From Mesorhizobium sophorae (lineage in GTDB: Bacteria; Pseudomonadota; Alphaproteobacteria; Rhizobiales; Rhizobiaceae): a stretch of 64,000 bases of DNA. Under the pieces are notes generated by a model. It was not told the DNA's origin and ran no database searches. It saw only the letters and a program-made list of their open reading frames with translations. The stretch lies in NCBI RefSeq assembly GCF_002270415.1, contig NZ_NNRI01000008.1:124001-188000 (forward strand), given 5' to 3'. The position numbers and the translations under genes were made by a program. Of the stretch, positions 50,720 to 59,587 are shown one piece after another (positions within the stretch are counted from its first letter, which is position 1; each line of letters begins with the position of its first letter).

Positions 50720-52261
50720 CTAGGAAGCGAGCCGGTCGACGCGGCCGGTCTCCGGGTCGATGCCGTATTCCTTGAGCTTCCGGTAAAGCGTCGACCGGCC
50801 GATGCCGAGGCGGCGGGCGACTTCGCTCATCTGGCCGTTATAGTGGTCGATGGCGAGCTTGATCATCTCGAGTTCGACATCGGCCAGAGCGCGCACATTG
50901 CCGCGTTCGTCGAGCGCCCGCAACGTGCCGAAGCGAGGCTGCAGCCTGGCCAGCGGATCAGGCTCAATCGCCAAGACAGCCTCGCCTGACGAGACTTCCT
51001 CCTCGCCCGGCTCCGTGTCCAGCGGCAAGGACGCAGACGGCGACACGCCGTCGGCGTCGAGATTGACCGTGCCTTCCACCTGCGCCCGGATCTGCGGGAA
51101 GTCCTCGGTGGTCAGCACATCGCCTTCGCAAAGCACCGAAGCCCGGAAGACGGCATTTTCGAGCTGCCGGATGTTTCCCGGCCAGTCATAGGCCTGCAGC
51201 ACGGCAAGGGCCGCGGCCGAAATGCCTTGCAGGCGATGACGCGGGTCGGCTGGCGCCACCTTCTCCATGAAATGCGTGACCAGATAGGGGATGTCGTCGC
51301 GGCGGTCGCGCAGCGGCGGCACGAAGATCGGGTAGACGTTCAGCCGATAGAACAGATCTTCGCGGAACTTGCCGTCCTTGACCTGCTGCAGGAGGTTGCG
51401 GTGCGTCGCCGAAATCAGCCTGATGTCGACCCTGACCGTCGAGCGTCCGCCGACCGGGTCGACCTCGCCGTCCTGCACGGCGCGCAGCAGCTTGACCTGC
51501 ACGTCGAGCGGCAGGTCGCCGATCTCGTCGAGAAACAGCGTTCCCGAATGCGCCTCGACGAACTTGCCGGTGTGTTTCTCGGTGGCGCCGGTGAACGAGC
51601 CCTTTTCATGGCCGAACAGGATCGATTCGACCAGATTGTCGGGAATGGCGCCGCAATTGACGGTGACGAAGGGTTTCGAGCGGCGGTCGCCGCTGCCCTG
51701 GATGGCGCGCGCCACCAGTTCCTTGCCGACGCCGGACTCGCCCTCGATCAAGATCGGGATATTGGATGCCGCCGCCTTCTGGCCGAGGCGGATCACCCTG
51801 TCCATGGCCGGGCTGTGCGTGACCATGTCCTTGAAGGTCAAAAGCCCGCCACGCCGGCGCGACGTACGCTTGACCTCGCCCTCGACCGCCTCGACCTTGA
51901 GCGCATTGGCGATCGACGCCTGCAGCCTGTCGGGAGAGGCCGGCTTGACGACGAAATCGAAGGCGCCGTGACGCATTGCCGAAACCACGGTCTCGATGCC
52001 GCCCTGGGCGGTCTGCACGATGGTCGGGACATTTATGTCGCGCTCGCGCATCGCCTTCAGCACGCCGATGCCGTCGAGACCGGGCATGACCAGATCGAGG
52101 ATGACCACCGAAACTTCGCGGGCGCCGGGCCCGTCGAGGACATCGAGTGCGGCCGCGCCGCCGTCGACGACGGTTGCCGCATGGCCGAACCGCGTCACGG
52201 CTGCTTCGAGCAACCGGCGCTGCACGGGATCGTCATCGACTATGAGTATGGAACCTGTCAT
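50720..52261 (-). CDS. Sigma-54-dependent NtrC-type response regulator
   Basis: A 513-residue activator of sigma-54 promoters. The receiver (1-120) has D9-D11, the phosphorylation site Asp56 in ILDLVMP and Lys106. The AAA+ domain has Walker A GESGVGKE at 174-181, the sigma-54-contact loop GSFTGA at 221-226 and Walker B TLFLDEIGDL at 241-250. A Fis-type helix-turn-helix closes the protein (LAIDHYNGQMSEVARRLGIG, RSTLYRKLKEYGI). The start is ATG 52261. No histidine kinase is beside it, so the input is unknown. Confidence 0.93.
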   Translation of the reverse strand: MTGSILIVDDDPVQRRLLEAAVTRFGHAATVVDGGAAALDVLDGPGAREVSVVILDLVMPGLDGIGVLKAMRERDINVPTIVQTAQGGIETVVSAMRHGAFDFVVKPASPDRLQASIANALKVEAVEGEVKRTSRRRGGLLTFKDMVTHSPAMDRVIRLGQKAAASNIPILIEGESGVGKELVARAIQGSGDRRSKPFVTVNCGAIPDNLVESILFGHEKGSFTGATEKHTGKFVEAHSGTLFLDEIGDLPLDVQVKLLRAVQDGEVDPVGGRSTVRVDIRLISATHRNLLQQVKDGKFREDLFYRLNVYPIFVPPLRDRRDDIPYLVTHFMEKVAPADPRHRLQGISAAALAVLQAYDWPGNIRQLENAVFRASVLCEGDVLTTEDFPQIRAQVEGTVNLDADGVSPSASLPLDTEPGEEEVSSGEAVLAIEPDPLARLQPRFGTLRALDERGNVRALADVELEMIKLAIDHYNGQMSEVARRLGIGRSTLYRKLKEYGIDPETGRVDRLAS

Positions 52262-52418
52262 GACTGGTACGACTATGCCCGCCCGAGGAATTCTGCCCTG
52301 TGGACCATCTTGGCACAGGGTTCTAAATAAGGTTTCAAAAAACCCGGTGAATGAATTCCTTAGGATTTGACCGGCTTCTCGTTTCCCCTTTGAACCTCGG
52401 CCACGGAAGGTATCGGCG

Positions 52419-54272
52419 ATGCACATGGTTTCTGAGCACATGGTTTCTGCTCGGCGGCTAACGGCGCCGGCCTCCGGTCAGGGCGCGGCCGAGCTTGGCG
52501 ACCTGCCGGAATGGAACCTTGCCGATCTCTATGCCGGCATGGAGGCGCCGGAACTGAAGCGCGACATCGCCAAGGCCGCAGCCGACGCGATCAGCTTCGA
52601 GACCCGCTGGAAGGGTACGCTGGCCGCCGAGGCCGAGCGTGGCAGCGCCGGCAGGCTGGGCGAGGCGCTTGTCGCCTACGAGGCCCTGGAGGAACTGATT
52701 GGCCGCATCGTCTCCTATGCCGGGCTGGTCTATGCCGGAAACACCGCCGACCCGCAGCGCGCCAAGCTCTATGGCGACATCCAGGAGAAGATGACCGACG
52801 CCAGCGCGCACCTTCTGTTCTTCGCGCTCGAACTCAACCTGATCGATGACGGCGCGATCGAAGGCGCGCTTGCCGGCGATCCCACGTTCGGCCACTACCG
52901 GCCCTGGGTTCTCGATCTGCGCAAGGACAAGCCCTACCAGCTCGAGGACCGCGTCGAGCAGCTTTTCCATGAGAAATCGATCACCGGACGCGGTGCCTGG
53001 AACCGGTTGTTCGACGAGACGATGACCGACCTTCGCTTCGATATAGACGGCGAGGAATTGACGCTCGAGCCGGCGCTGAACCGCTTGCAGGAAGCCGACG
53101 GCGACGTGCGCCGGCAGGCGTCCGAGGCGCTGGCAGCGGCCTTCCGCAAGAATTTGCGCACCTTCACGCTGATCACCAACACACTGACCAAGGACAAGGA
53201 GATTTCCGACCGCTGGCGCGGCTTCGAGGACATCGCCGATTCACGCCACCTCGCTAACCGCGTCGAGCGCGGTGTGGTCGATGCCCTGGCATCCGCCGTT
53301 CGCGACGCCTATCCGCGCCTGTCGCACCGTTATTACCAGATGAAGGCGCGCTGGCTGGGCATGGAGGTGATGAACCACTGGGACCGCAACGCACCGTTGC
53401 CGGATACGCCGCAGGCGATCATCGGCTGGGACGAGGCCAGGAACACCGTGCTCTCCGCCTATCAGCGCTTTTCGCCCGACATGGCGGAAATCGCGCGAAC
53501 CTTCTTCGACCGCAACTGGATCGACGCGCCGGTGCGTCCGGGCAAGTCGCCCGGCGCCTTCGCGCATCCGACCGTGCCGTCGGCGCATCCCTATGTCCTG
53601 CTCAACTACATGGGCAAGCCGCGCGATGTGATGACGCTTGCGCATGAGCTTGGCCACGGCGTGCATCAGGTGCTGGCCAGCGGCCAGGGTGCGCTGATGG
53701 CCTCGACGCCGCTGACGCTGGCCGAGACGGCATCCGTCTTCGGCGAGATGCTGACCTTCCGCTCGCTGCTCGACCAGACCACCGACAGGCGCGAGCGCAA
53801 GGCCATGCTCGCCCAGAAGGTCGAGGACATGATCAACACGGTCGTGCGCCAGATCGCCTTCTACGAATTCGAACGCAAGGTGCATGCCGAGCGCAGGAAT
53901 GGCGAACTGACCTCCGACAGGCTCGGCCAGTTCTGGCTCGAAGTGCAGGCCGAAAGCCTCGGGCCTGCGATCAAGTTGCGCGAAGGCTACGAGGTGTTCT
54001 GGACCTACATTCCGCACTTCATCCATTCGCCCTTCTACGTCTATGCCTATGCTTTCGGCGACTGCCTGGTGAACTCGCTCTACGCGGTCTACCAGAATGC
54101 CGAGCGCGGCTTCCAGGACAAGTATTTCGAAATGCTGCGCGCCGGCGGCACCAAGCATCATTCCGAACTCCTGGCGCCCTTCGGCCTTGATGCCACCGAT
54201 CCCGCCTTCTGGCAGATCGGGCTTGGCGTCATCAGTGGCCTGATCGACGAGCTGGAAACACTCGACGCTTGA
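52419..54272 (+). CDS. pepF: M3 family oligoendopeptidase F
   Basis: A zinc metallopeptidase that breaks down short peptides in the cytoplasm. The 617-residue protein has the M3 zinc site HELGH at 409-413 (MTLAHELGHGVHQVLASGQG), with the third ligand Glu in ASVFGEMLTF, and the pepF-like start with WNLADLYAGMEAPELKRDIA. Length is standard for the M3B group. Two ATGs (52419 and 52425) begin the frame. It is divergent from the sigma-54 regulator. Confidence 0.95.
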   Translation: MHMVSEHMVSARRLTAPASGQGAAELGDLPEWNLADLYAGMEAPELKRDIAKAAADAISFETRWKGTLAAEAERGSAGRLGEALVAYEALEELIGRIVSYAGLVYAGNTADPQRAKLYGDIQEKMTDASAHLLFFALELNLIDDGAIEGALAGDPTFGHYRPWVLDLRKDKPYQLEDRVEQLFHEKSITGRGAWNRLFDETMTDLRFDIDGEELTLEPALNRLQEADGDVRRQASEALAAAFRKNLRTFTLITNTLTKDKEISDRWRGFEDIADSRHLANRVERGVVDALASAVRDAYPRLSHRYYQMKARWLGMEVMNHWDRNAPLPDTPQAIIGWDEARNTVLSAYQRFSPDMAEIARTFFDRNWIDAPVRPGKSPGAFAHPTVPSAHPYVLLNYMGKPRDVMTLAHELGHGVHQVLASGQGALMASTPLTLAETASVFGEMLTFRSLLDQTTDRRERKAMLAQKVEDMINTVVRQIAFYEFERKVHAERRNGELTSDRLGQFWLEVQAESLGPAIKLREGYEVFWTYIPHFIHSPFYVYAYAFGDCLVNSLYAVYQNAERGFQDKYFEMLRAGGTKHHSELLAPFGLDATDPAFWQIGLGVISGLIDELETLDA

Positions 54273-54645
54273 ACGCGCCCGTAGGTCTCATCTGCTCGCA
54301 AAACAGTCTAGCCGGGATGCATATTGGGACGGCTTATTCTTGGCCCAAATATCCGTTCTTGAAGTACTCTCCATGGAAGTTTTCCGATAGCTTTCCACAA
54401 GCCCTATGATAGCCTTCCTTCCAAGCTCAGCCGGAGCGCATGGGGATCGGCGAGGGAAAGTCTCAGCCGGCCGCGGCGCCTTGGCGAACGCGACAACGGC
54501 CGTTGGCCATGGCAGGCAAAGCCGATCGCCGACAGCTCCAACCGAAGCCGGCTGTTCTGCGAACCGCGGAACCACCATCGACTAGTCCTTTCGCCGAAGG
54601 TCATGAACCCATGCCACGGCAGACGGACCTGATTGGAGAGAGACA
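54273..54645 (+). other. 373-bp intergenic region before the HhH membrane protein
   Basis: No believable gene lies here. AT-rich stretches at about 54340-54400 could hold a promoter for the next gene, and GGAGAGAGAC at about 54634-54643 is its ribosome site. I saw no terminator for pepF with a T-run. Confidence 0.4.
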
Positions 54646-55404
54646 ATGGGCACTTTTTTCTACATGCTCCTGGCGTTCCTGGTAGGCGTGTTGGTGGGCT
54701 GGTTCCTCTGGGGACGCCTGCGCGGTGAACTCGACAGCTTGCGCGGCGACCTCGACCGCACGCGCAGCGAGCGCGACAGGCTGCGCGCCGACAACGACCG
54801 CTTGACCGGTGAGCTCGATGCATGCGGCAAGACCCGCACCGACCTTGAGCGCCGGCTGCGCGAAGCGCAGGCAACGCCAGCTGCAGGAACTGGCGCCGCA
54901 AAGGCCGCGAGCCCGGCGCCGGCTGCCCTGATGTCGACGCCAGCCGCGGCCAAATCGGTGCCGGCAGCGGCCAAACCGGCGCCAAAGAAGCCCGCGGCGG
55001 CCAAGGCAGCGCTCGGCGCCACCAAGTCCAGCGCGCCGAAGTCCAGCGCATCCAAAGCCAGCGCCCCAAAGCCAAGTGCCGCGCCAAAAGCGGCAGCGCC
55101 GGCAAAAGCCACGGCGGCCCAGCCAGCAGCAGCCAAGCCGGCAGCGGGCAAGCCCGACAATCTGCGCCGGCTGATCGGCATCGGCCCGGTCAACGAGAAG
55201 CTGCTCAAGGCACAAGGTGTCACCAGCTTCGCCCAGATCGCCGCCTGGACAGCCGCCGATATCAAGCGGATCGAGGATGTCATGAACTTCGACGGCCGCA
55301 TCGCGCGCGAACGCTGGATCGAACAGGCCAAGCTGCTTGCCGCCGGCGACGAGACGGAATTCGCCAAGCAGTTTCCAACAGCGGGAACCGCAAGCAACAC
55401 CTGA
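54646..55404 (+). CDS. Membrane-anchored protein with Ala/Lys-rich linker and helix-hairpin-helix domain
   Basis: A 252-residue protein in three parts: one membrane helix (1-22, MGTFFYMLLAFLVGVLVGWF); a coiled coil (about 24-80, GELDSLRGDLDRTRSERDRL); a low-complexity Ala/Pro/Lys/Ser linker (about 85-170); and a C-terminal helix-hairpin-helix domain (DNLRRLIGIGPVNEKLLKAQ; FAQIAAWTAADIKRIEDVMN). This last domain is like the extra C-terminal domain of rhizobial NuoE proteins and DUF4332-like proteins. It may bind nucleic acid or a partner; function is unknown. It ends at a strong terminator. Confidence 0.75.
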   Translation: MGTFFYMLLAFLVGVLVGWFLWGRLRGELDSLRGDLDRTRSERDRLRADNDRLTGELDACGKTRTDLERRLREAQATPAAGTGAAKAASPAPAALMSTPAAAKSVPAAAKPAPKKPAAAKAALGATKSSAPKSSASKASAPKPSAAPKAAAPAKATAAQPAAAKPAAGKPDNLRRLIGIGPVNEKLLKAQGVTSFAQIAAWTAADIKRIEDVMNFDGRIARERWIEQAKLLAAGDETEFAKQFPTAGTASNT

Positions 55405-55425
55405 TCGGCGAGAGCAGGATTATGA

Positions 55426-55462
55426 CAAACGGCGGTGCCCAAGGCGCCGCCGTTTGTTTTTG
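55426..55462 (+). terminator. Rho-independent terminator after the HhH protein gene
   Basis: CAAACGGCGG (55426-55435) and CCGCCGTTTG (55447-55456) form a perfect 10-bp stem, with a short inner GCC/GGC pairing, then TTTTTGG. It begins 22 bp after the stop. Confidence 0.92.
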
Positions 55463-55607
55463 GCCGCAATATCGACCCAGAGGTTGACCCCGGAGGTCGG
55501 CCCAGAAGGTCGGCTTTGAGTGCCAGAGTGCCGTTCCCTCGATTGCGCGCGAGCGGCCCCCGTTATAGAGCGGTCGACGGCTTCATTGAGCGCAGCATCC
55601 GAGTCCC

Positions 55608-56753
55608 ATGTCCCTGCCCGCCGCAATTTTCCGCAACGACGAAAGCGCGCGCCAGCTCGTCTTCGACCGGCCGGCCGACATCATCGTGGCGCATGAGGCA
55701 AAGGATTTCCTGCCGGCCCTGGCGGCGGCGCAGGCCGCGCACGACGCCGGCAAATGGTTGGCCGGCTATTTTTCCTATGAAGCGGGTTATCTGCTCGAAC
55801 CGAAGCTGGTTCCCTTGCTGCCGAAAGGGCGCCGCGCTCCACTCGTGTGCCTTGGGGTTTTCGATGCGCCGGTCGAAGAGGCGGTGCCGCCCCGCAACGC
55901 AGCCGCGACCAATGGCCCGATCTTCGACGCGCGGGCGACATGGTCGCTCGATGATTACGAGAAGCGGTTCTCGCGGCTGCACCAGCACATCAGGCAAGGC
56001 GACTGCTACCAGGGCAACCTGACCTTTCCCATTCATGCCCAATGGTCGGGCGACCCGCTCGCCGCCTTCGATGCGCTGACCGAACGCCAGCCGGTGAAAT
56101 ATGGCGCGCTGGTCTCGCTCGGTGATCCCATCGTGCTGTCGCGTTCGCCCGAACTGTTCTTCGAGATCGACGCCGCAGGCACGATCGAGACGCATCCCAT
56201 GAAGGGCACCGCACCGCGCGGCGCCACCAAGGCCGAGGACGAGCGGCAGAAGATTTTCCTGCGCAACGACGAGAAGAACCAGGCCGAAAACCGGATGATC
56301 GTCGATCTCCTGCGCAACGATATCTCGCTGATCAGCGAGGTCGGCACGCTGGACGTGCCGGCATTGTTCCGCATCGAGACCTATCCGACAGTCCACCAGA
56401 TGGTGAGCGACGTCAGGGCAAAACTGCTGCCGGGTCTCAGCATCCGCCAGGTGTTCGCGGCGCTGTTTCCGTGCGGCTCGATCACCGGCGCGCCAAAAAT
56501 CCGTGCCATGGAAATCCTGCACGATCTGGAAGGCACGCCGCGCGACGCCTATTGCGGCGCCATCGGCTGGATCGCGCCGGGTGGCACGATGCGCTTTTCC
56601 GTGGCGATCCGCACCATCTCGCTCTTTTCCGGCGGCGAGGCCGTCTACAGTGTCGGCGGCGGCGTCGTTTTCGATTCGACGGCAGAGGAGGAGTATCAGG
56701 AGTGTCTGCTGAAAGCGCGATTCGCGACGGGAACACTGCCGACTTCCAGCTGA
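55608..56753 (+). CDS. pabB: Aminodeoxychorismate synthase component I (PabB)
   Basis: PabB joins chorismate with ammonia to give 4-amino-4-deoxychorismate for folate. The 381-residue protein is the shorter form without the N-terminal anthranilate-synthase-like extension. Chorismate-enzyme motifs are clear: LHQHIRQGDCYQGNLTFPIH, SRSPELFFEIDAAG, THPMKGTAPRG, NRMIVDLLRNDIS and PCGSITGAPKIRAMEILHDL. It overlaps the next gene by 52 bp in another frame, so the pair is probably coupled. No pabA is in view. Confidence 0.93.
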   Translation: MSLPAAIFRNDESARQLVFDRPADIIVAHEAKDFLPALAAAQAAHDAGKWLAGYFSYEAGYLLEPKLVPLLPKGRRAPLVCLGVFDAPVEEAVPPRNAAATNGPIFDARATWSLDDYEKRFSRLHQHIRQGDCYQGNLTFPIHAQWSGDPLAAFDALTERQPVKYGALVSLGDPIVLSRSPELFFEIDAAGTIETHPMKGTAPRGATKAEDERQKIFLRNDEKNQAENRMIVDLLRNDISLISEVGTLDVPALFRIETYPTVHQMVSDVRAKLLPGLSIRQVFAALFPCGSITGAPKIRAMEILHDLEGTPRDAYCGAIGWIAPGGTMRFSVAIRTISLFSGGEAVYSVGGGVVFDSTAEEEYQECLLKARFATGTLPTSS

Positions 56754-57364
56754 TCGAGACCATGCGCTGGGAACCCGGCTCGGGCTTCCTGCGCTTCGAT
56801 CGCCACCTTGCCCGCCTCTACGGCTCGGCAGCGGAGCTCGGCTTTGCCTGCGACCCGCAGAGGATCGACGAGGTGCTGGGCAATGCGGTTAGCGGATCCG
56901 GCATCGCGCTGCGCACCCGCTTGGCTTTGTCGCGCGACGGCGAAGCGACCGCCTCGGCACAGCCCTATGAACCGCTCGCCGCCGACAAGGTCTGGACACT
57001 GCGGCTGGCGCGCACAAGGCTTGATTCGCACGACACGCTGCTGCGCCACAAGACCAGCCGGCGCCAGCTCTACAGCCACGCCCGCTCCGAATATCTCATC
57101 ACCCAGGCCGACGAGGTGCTGCTGGCCAATGAGCGCGGCGAGATCTGCGAAGGAACCATCACCAACCTATTCGCCGATCTAGGCGATGGCATGCTGGCGA
57201 CGCCGCGGCTCGACTGCGGCTTGCTGCCTGGCGTACTGCGCGCCGAGCTTCTGGATGAAGGCCGCGCCCGCGAAGCGATCTACAGCTACGGCGATCTGCA
57301 GTCGGCCAAGGCGATCTTTGTCGGCAATTCGCTACGCGGGTTGATTCCCGCAAAGCTCGCATGA
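56702..57364 (+). CDS. Class IV aminotransferase / aminodeoxychorismate lyase-like
   Basis: A 220-residue PLP protein of fold type IV, as in PabC (4-amino-4-deoxychorismate lyase, giving p-aminobenzoate) or branched-chain aminotransferases. Motifs are TMRWEPGSGFLRFDRHLARL, the PLP-lysine region LLRHKTSRRQLYSHA and CEGTITNLFADLGDGML with PRLDCGLLPGVLR. The GTG at 56702 has a purine-rich GAGGAG upstream and reads into the end of pabB. PabC activity fits the pabB neighbour, but the family is broad. Confidence 0.85.
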   Translation: MSAESAIRDGNTADFQLIETMRWEPGSGFLRFDRHLARLYGSAAELGFACDPQRIDEVLGNAVSGSGIALRTRLALSRDGEATASAQPYEPLAADKVWTLRLARTRLDSHDTLLRHKTSRRQLYSHARSEYLITQADEVLLANERGEICEGTITNLFADLGDGMLATPRLDCGLLPGVLRAELLDEGRAREAIYSYGDLQSAKAIFVGNSLRGLIPAKLA

Positions 57365-57377
57365 CCGGGAGAATGCT

Positions 57378-57665
57378 ATGTTCGTCGTTTCGCTGAACTA
57401 CAAGGTGCCGCTGACCGAGATCGACCGCTTGCAGGCGGCCCATATCGAATGGCTTAAGGCCTGCTATGCGGAGGGCATCTTCGTCGCCTCCGGACCAAAG
57501 AAACCGAGAACCGGCGGCATCATCATCGCGCAATGCCCGCGCGAAGTGCTCGACGCAAGGCTGGCAGCGGATCCCTTCGCCATGTGCAACGCAGCCGACT
57601 ATGAGGTCACCGAATTCCTGGCGCGGATGACCACCGCCGGCCTGGACGATTTCAGGGAAGCATGA
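57378..57665 (+). CDS. YciI-like protein
   Basis: A 95-residue YCII-fold protein (MFVVSLNYKVPLTEIDRLQA; HIEWLKACYAEGIFVASGPK), with the usual small ferredoxin-like pattern and the HIEW His that is proposed to act in such proteins. It lies 13 bp after the class IV aminotransferase and overlaps the next gene by four bases (ATGA), so it is likely made with the DUF3445 oxygenase-like protein. Function is not known for this sub-family. Confidence 0.88.
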   Translation: MFVVSLNYKVPLTEIDRLQAAHIEWLKACYAEGIFVASGPKKPRTGGIIIAQCPREVLDARLAADPFAMCNAADYEVTEFLARMTTAGLDDFREA

Positions 57666-58594
57666 GCTTGGCCGAGGCGCTGCCCACCCACACGCCCTAT
57701 GACGGCTCGTCGAAACTCTTCAGCATCGGCCTGAAGCCGCTCGATCCGCCAGACTGGATCGAGGTCGACGACCTTCTGCTGCCGTATCTCGCCGAAAAGC
57801 GCCGGCTCTATGCCGAGATCCCCGAGCGGGTTTTCGTCGAGGAGGACGGCACGCGGGACGCCCAGCAGGAAGTGCTGGAATTGCTCGGCACGCATCTGCC
57901 GGACAGATTTCCCGACACCTATCGGCGCACCGACGCAGGCGTCGAAATCGTGGGCACGGAGAGCCATTTCACCATCCCTTCCGGCCTCGATGGCGCACCG
58001 CTCGTCGCCGCCTCGCTGTTGGTCCAGGAAGACCTGATCCTGATGCGCCGCAACGACAGCGGCTGGCGGCTCGTCGCCGGCTCTTTGTGCTTCCCCTCAT
58101 CCTGGCTGCTGGTCGAGAAGTTCGGCCGGCCGCTGCAGGACATCCACGCGCCGGTGCCGGGCTTCGGTCCGGGTACCCGCCCAGCCGAGCTGATCAACCG
58201 CATGTTCGACGGCCTCCAGGGCCAGGCAGTCGAGCGCTTCAACTGGTCGATCCAGGCCGACAATGCGCTCTATCATCCGCTGTCCAATGTCGAGCGCATC
58301 GACCGCGCCACCAACCGGCCGACACGCTTCCCCGATGGTGACGTCAGGGCGCACGCCTTCATCCGCGTGGAGCGTCAGACGTTGCGCAAGCTGCCGTCCT
58401 CGCGCGACATCCTGTTCACCATCCGCATCCACCTCGACCCGCTCGCCGTGCTGGATCGGCACCCGGACCGGGCGACGCTCGCACTGTCCTTTGCCGCCCA
58501 GCTCGAAGCGCTCGATCTCGACCAGCTCGACTACAAGGGCCTGACATCGGACCGCGACCGGCTGATCGAACGATTGAAGACAATGGCCGGCTGA
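57662..58594 (+). CDS. DUF3445 protein, heme-dependent oxidative N-demethylase-like
   Basis: A 310-residue DUF3445 protein. Members include the alpha subunit of a heme-dependent oxidative N-demethylase of dimethylamine, a heme-binding oxygenase. Family patterns are IEVDDLLLPYLAEKRRLYAE, QEDLILMRRNDSGWRLVAGS, LCFPSSWLLVEKFGRPLQDI, HAPVPGFGPGTRPAELIN and RVERQTLRKLPSSRDILFT. Other subunits are not next to it, so the substrate is open. It overlaps the YciI gene by ATGA and converges with the LysR gene after 6 bp. Confidence 0.88.
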   Translation: MSLAEALPTHTPYDGSSKLFSIGLKPLDPPDWIEVDDLLLPYLAEKRRLYAEIPERVFVEEDGTRDAQQEVLELLGTHLPDRFPDTYRRTDAGVEIVGTESHFTIPSGLDGAPLVAASLLVQEDLILMRRNDSGWRLVAGSLCFPSSWLLVEKFGRPLQDIHAPVPGFGPGTRPAELINRMFDGLQGQAVERFNWSIQADNALYHPLSNVERIDRATNRPTRFPDGDVRAHAFIRVERQTLRKLPSSRDILFTIRIHLDPLAVLDRHPDRATLALSFAAQLEALDLDQLDYKGLTSDRDRLIERLKTMAG

Positions 58595-58600
58595 AGCCGG

Positions 58601-59479
58601 CTACAGGCTGCCCGCCAGAAAATCAACGAACGCCCTTGCCCTGACGCTGGCCTTGCGTCCGGCCGGAAACAGCGCCCACAATTCAACGGGCGGCAGCGCC
58701 CAGTCGACCAGGATCGGCCGAACCGCACCGCTGCGCAGTTCCGCGTCGAACATCCATTCGGAGCCGACCGTGAAGCCGATGCCGGCAAGTACAGCCTCAC
58801 GTATCCCTTCGGCGGAAGTCACGCGCAGCCGCCCTTGGCCGGCAAGCGAAACCTCTTCGGCGCCTCGCCGGAATGTCCAGCGATTGGAAGTGCCTGCTCG
58901 GACGAAAAGGATCGCCTCGTGCCGCGACAGCTCATCGGGCGCGATGGGTTCGCCCTCGCGTGCCAGGTAGGAGGGCGCCGCCACCACGAGGCGACGACAG
59001 GTGGCGATCTTGCGCCCGATTTGAGCGGGGGCGAAGCTTTCACCCAGTCGCAGCATGACATCCACCCCTTCCTCGACGAGGTCGACGTTCCTGTCGTCCA
59101 TCGCCACCTCGACGTCGAGCCTCGGGTGAGCGTCCAGGAAGGCTTTCAGCCTCGGAACGACATGCAGGCGGCCGAAGGTTACCGACGTACCGATGCGCAG
59201 CAACCCGGTAAGCGCCGCCGCAGTGCCACGCGCCGCGTTCTCTGCTTCGTCGGCCTCGTCGACCGCACGCTTGGCGCCTTCATAGAAGCTGAGGCCCGCA
59301 TCGGTCGGCGAGAGACCTCGGGTGGTGCGCGACAGCAGGCGAACGCCGAGCCGTTCCTCGAGCTGCGCGATGGCCTTCGAGACGGCAGGCTGCCCGACGC
59401 GCAAATGCCGCGCGGCCGCCGAGAACGAGCCGGTTTCGATGACCCTTATGAAGGTGTTCATCACCATGAGCCTGTCCAT
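58601..59479 (-). CDS. LysR-family transcriptional regulator
   Basis: A 292-residue LysR protein. The winged helix is at about 1-65 (MVMNTFIRVIETGSFSAAAR; HLRVGQPAVSKAIAQLEERL; LLSRTTRGLSPTDAGLSFYE) and the effector domain follows (VDLVEEGVDVMLRLGESFAP). It is divergent from an SDR gene with a 108-bp gap, the usual layout for LysR and its target. A short dyad, ATTCCA-CCT-TGGAAT, sits at 59482-59496 across the LysR ribosome site. Confidence 0.92.
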   Translation of the reverse strand: MDRLMVMNTFIRVIETGSFSAAARHLRVGQPAVSKAIAQLEERLGVRLLSRTTRGLSPTDAGLSFYEGAKRAVDEADEAENAARGTAAALTGLLRIGTSVTFGRLHVVPRLKAFLDAHPRLDVEVAMDDRNVDLVEEGVDVMLRLGESFAPAQIGRKIATCRRLVVAAPSYLAREGEPIAPDELSRHEAILFVRAGTSNRWTFRRGAEEVSLAGQGRLRVTSAEGIREAVLAGIGFTVGSEWMFDAELRSGAVRPILVDWALPPVELWALFPAGRKASVRARAFVDFLAGSL

Positions 59480-59481
59480 CT

Positions 59482-59496
59482 ATTCCACCTTGGAAT
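59482..59496. promoter_or_regulatory. Short dyad in the LysR/SDR divergent promoter
   Basis: ATTCCA (59482-59487) and TGGAAT (59491-59496) are a 6-bp inverted repeat with a 3-bp centre, 3-17 bp before the LysR start. It could be an autoregulatory site. At 6+6 bp, chance is a real alternative, and it lacks the usual T-N11-A shape. Confidence 0.35.
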
Positions 59497-59587
59497 TAGT
59501 TATATGGCATTACTCACTCTACCTGACCCATCCAGGAATGGCCAATTGGTCGATTGTCAAATCCATCCATCCATTCGGAGAACCAAA

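Noticed and set aside
54440..54685. A possible small gene between pepF and the HhH protein
   Set aside because: No ribosome site, Arg/Pro-rich composition typical of a chance frame, and overlap with the well-supported HhH gene.
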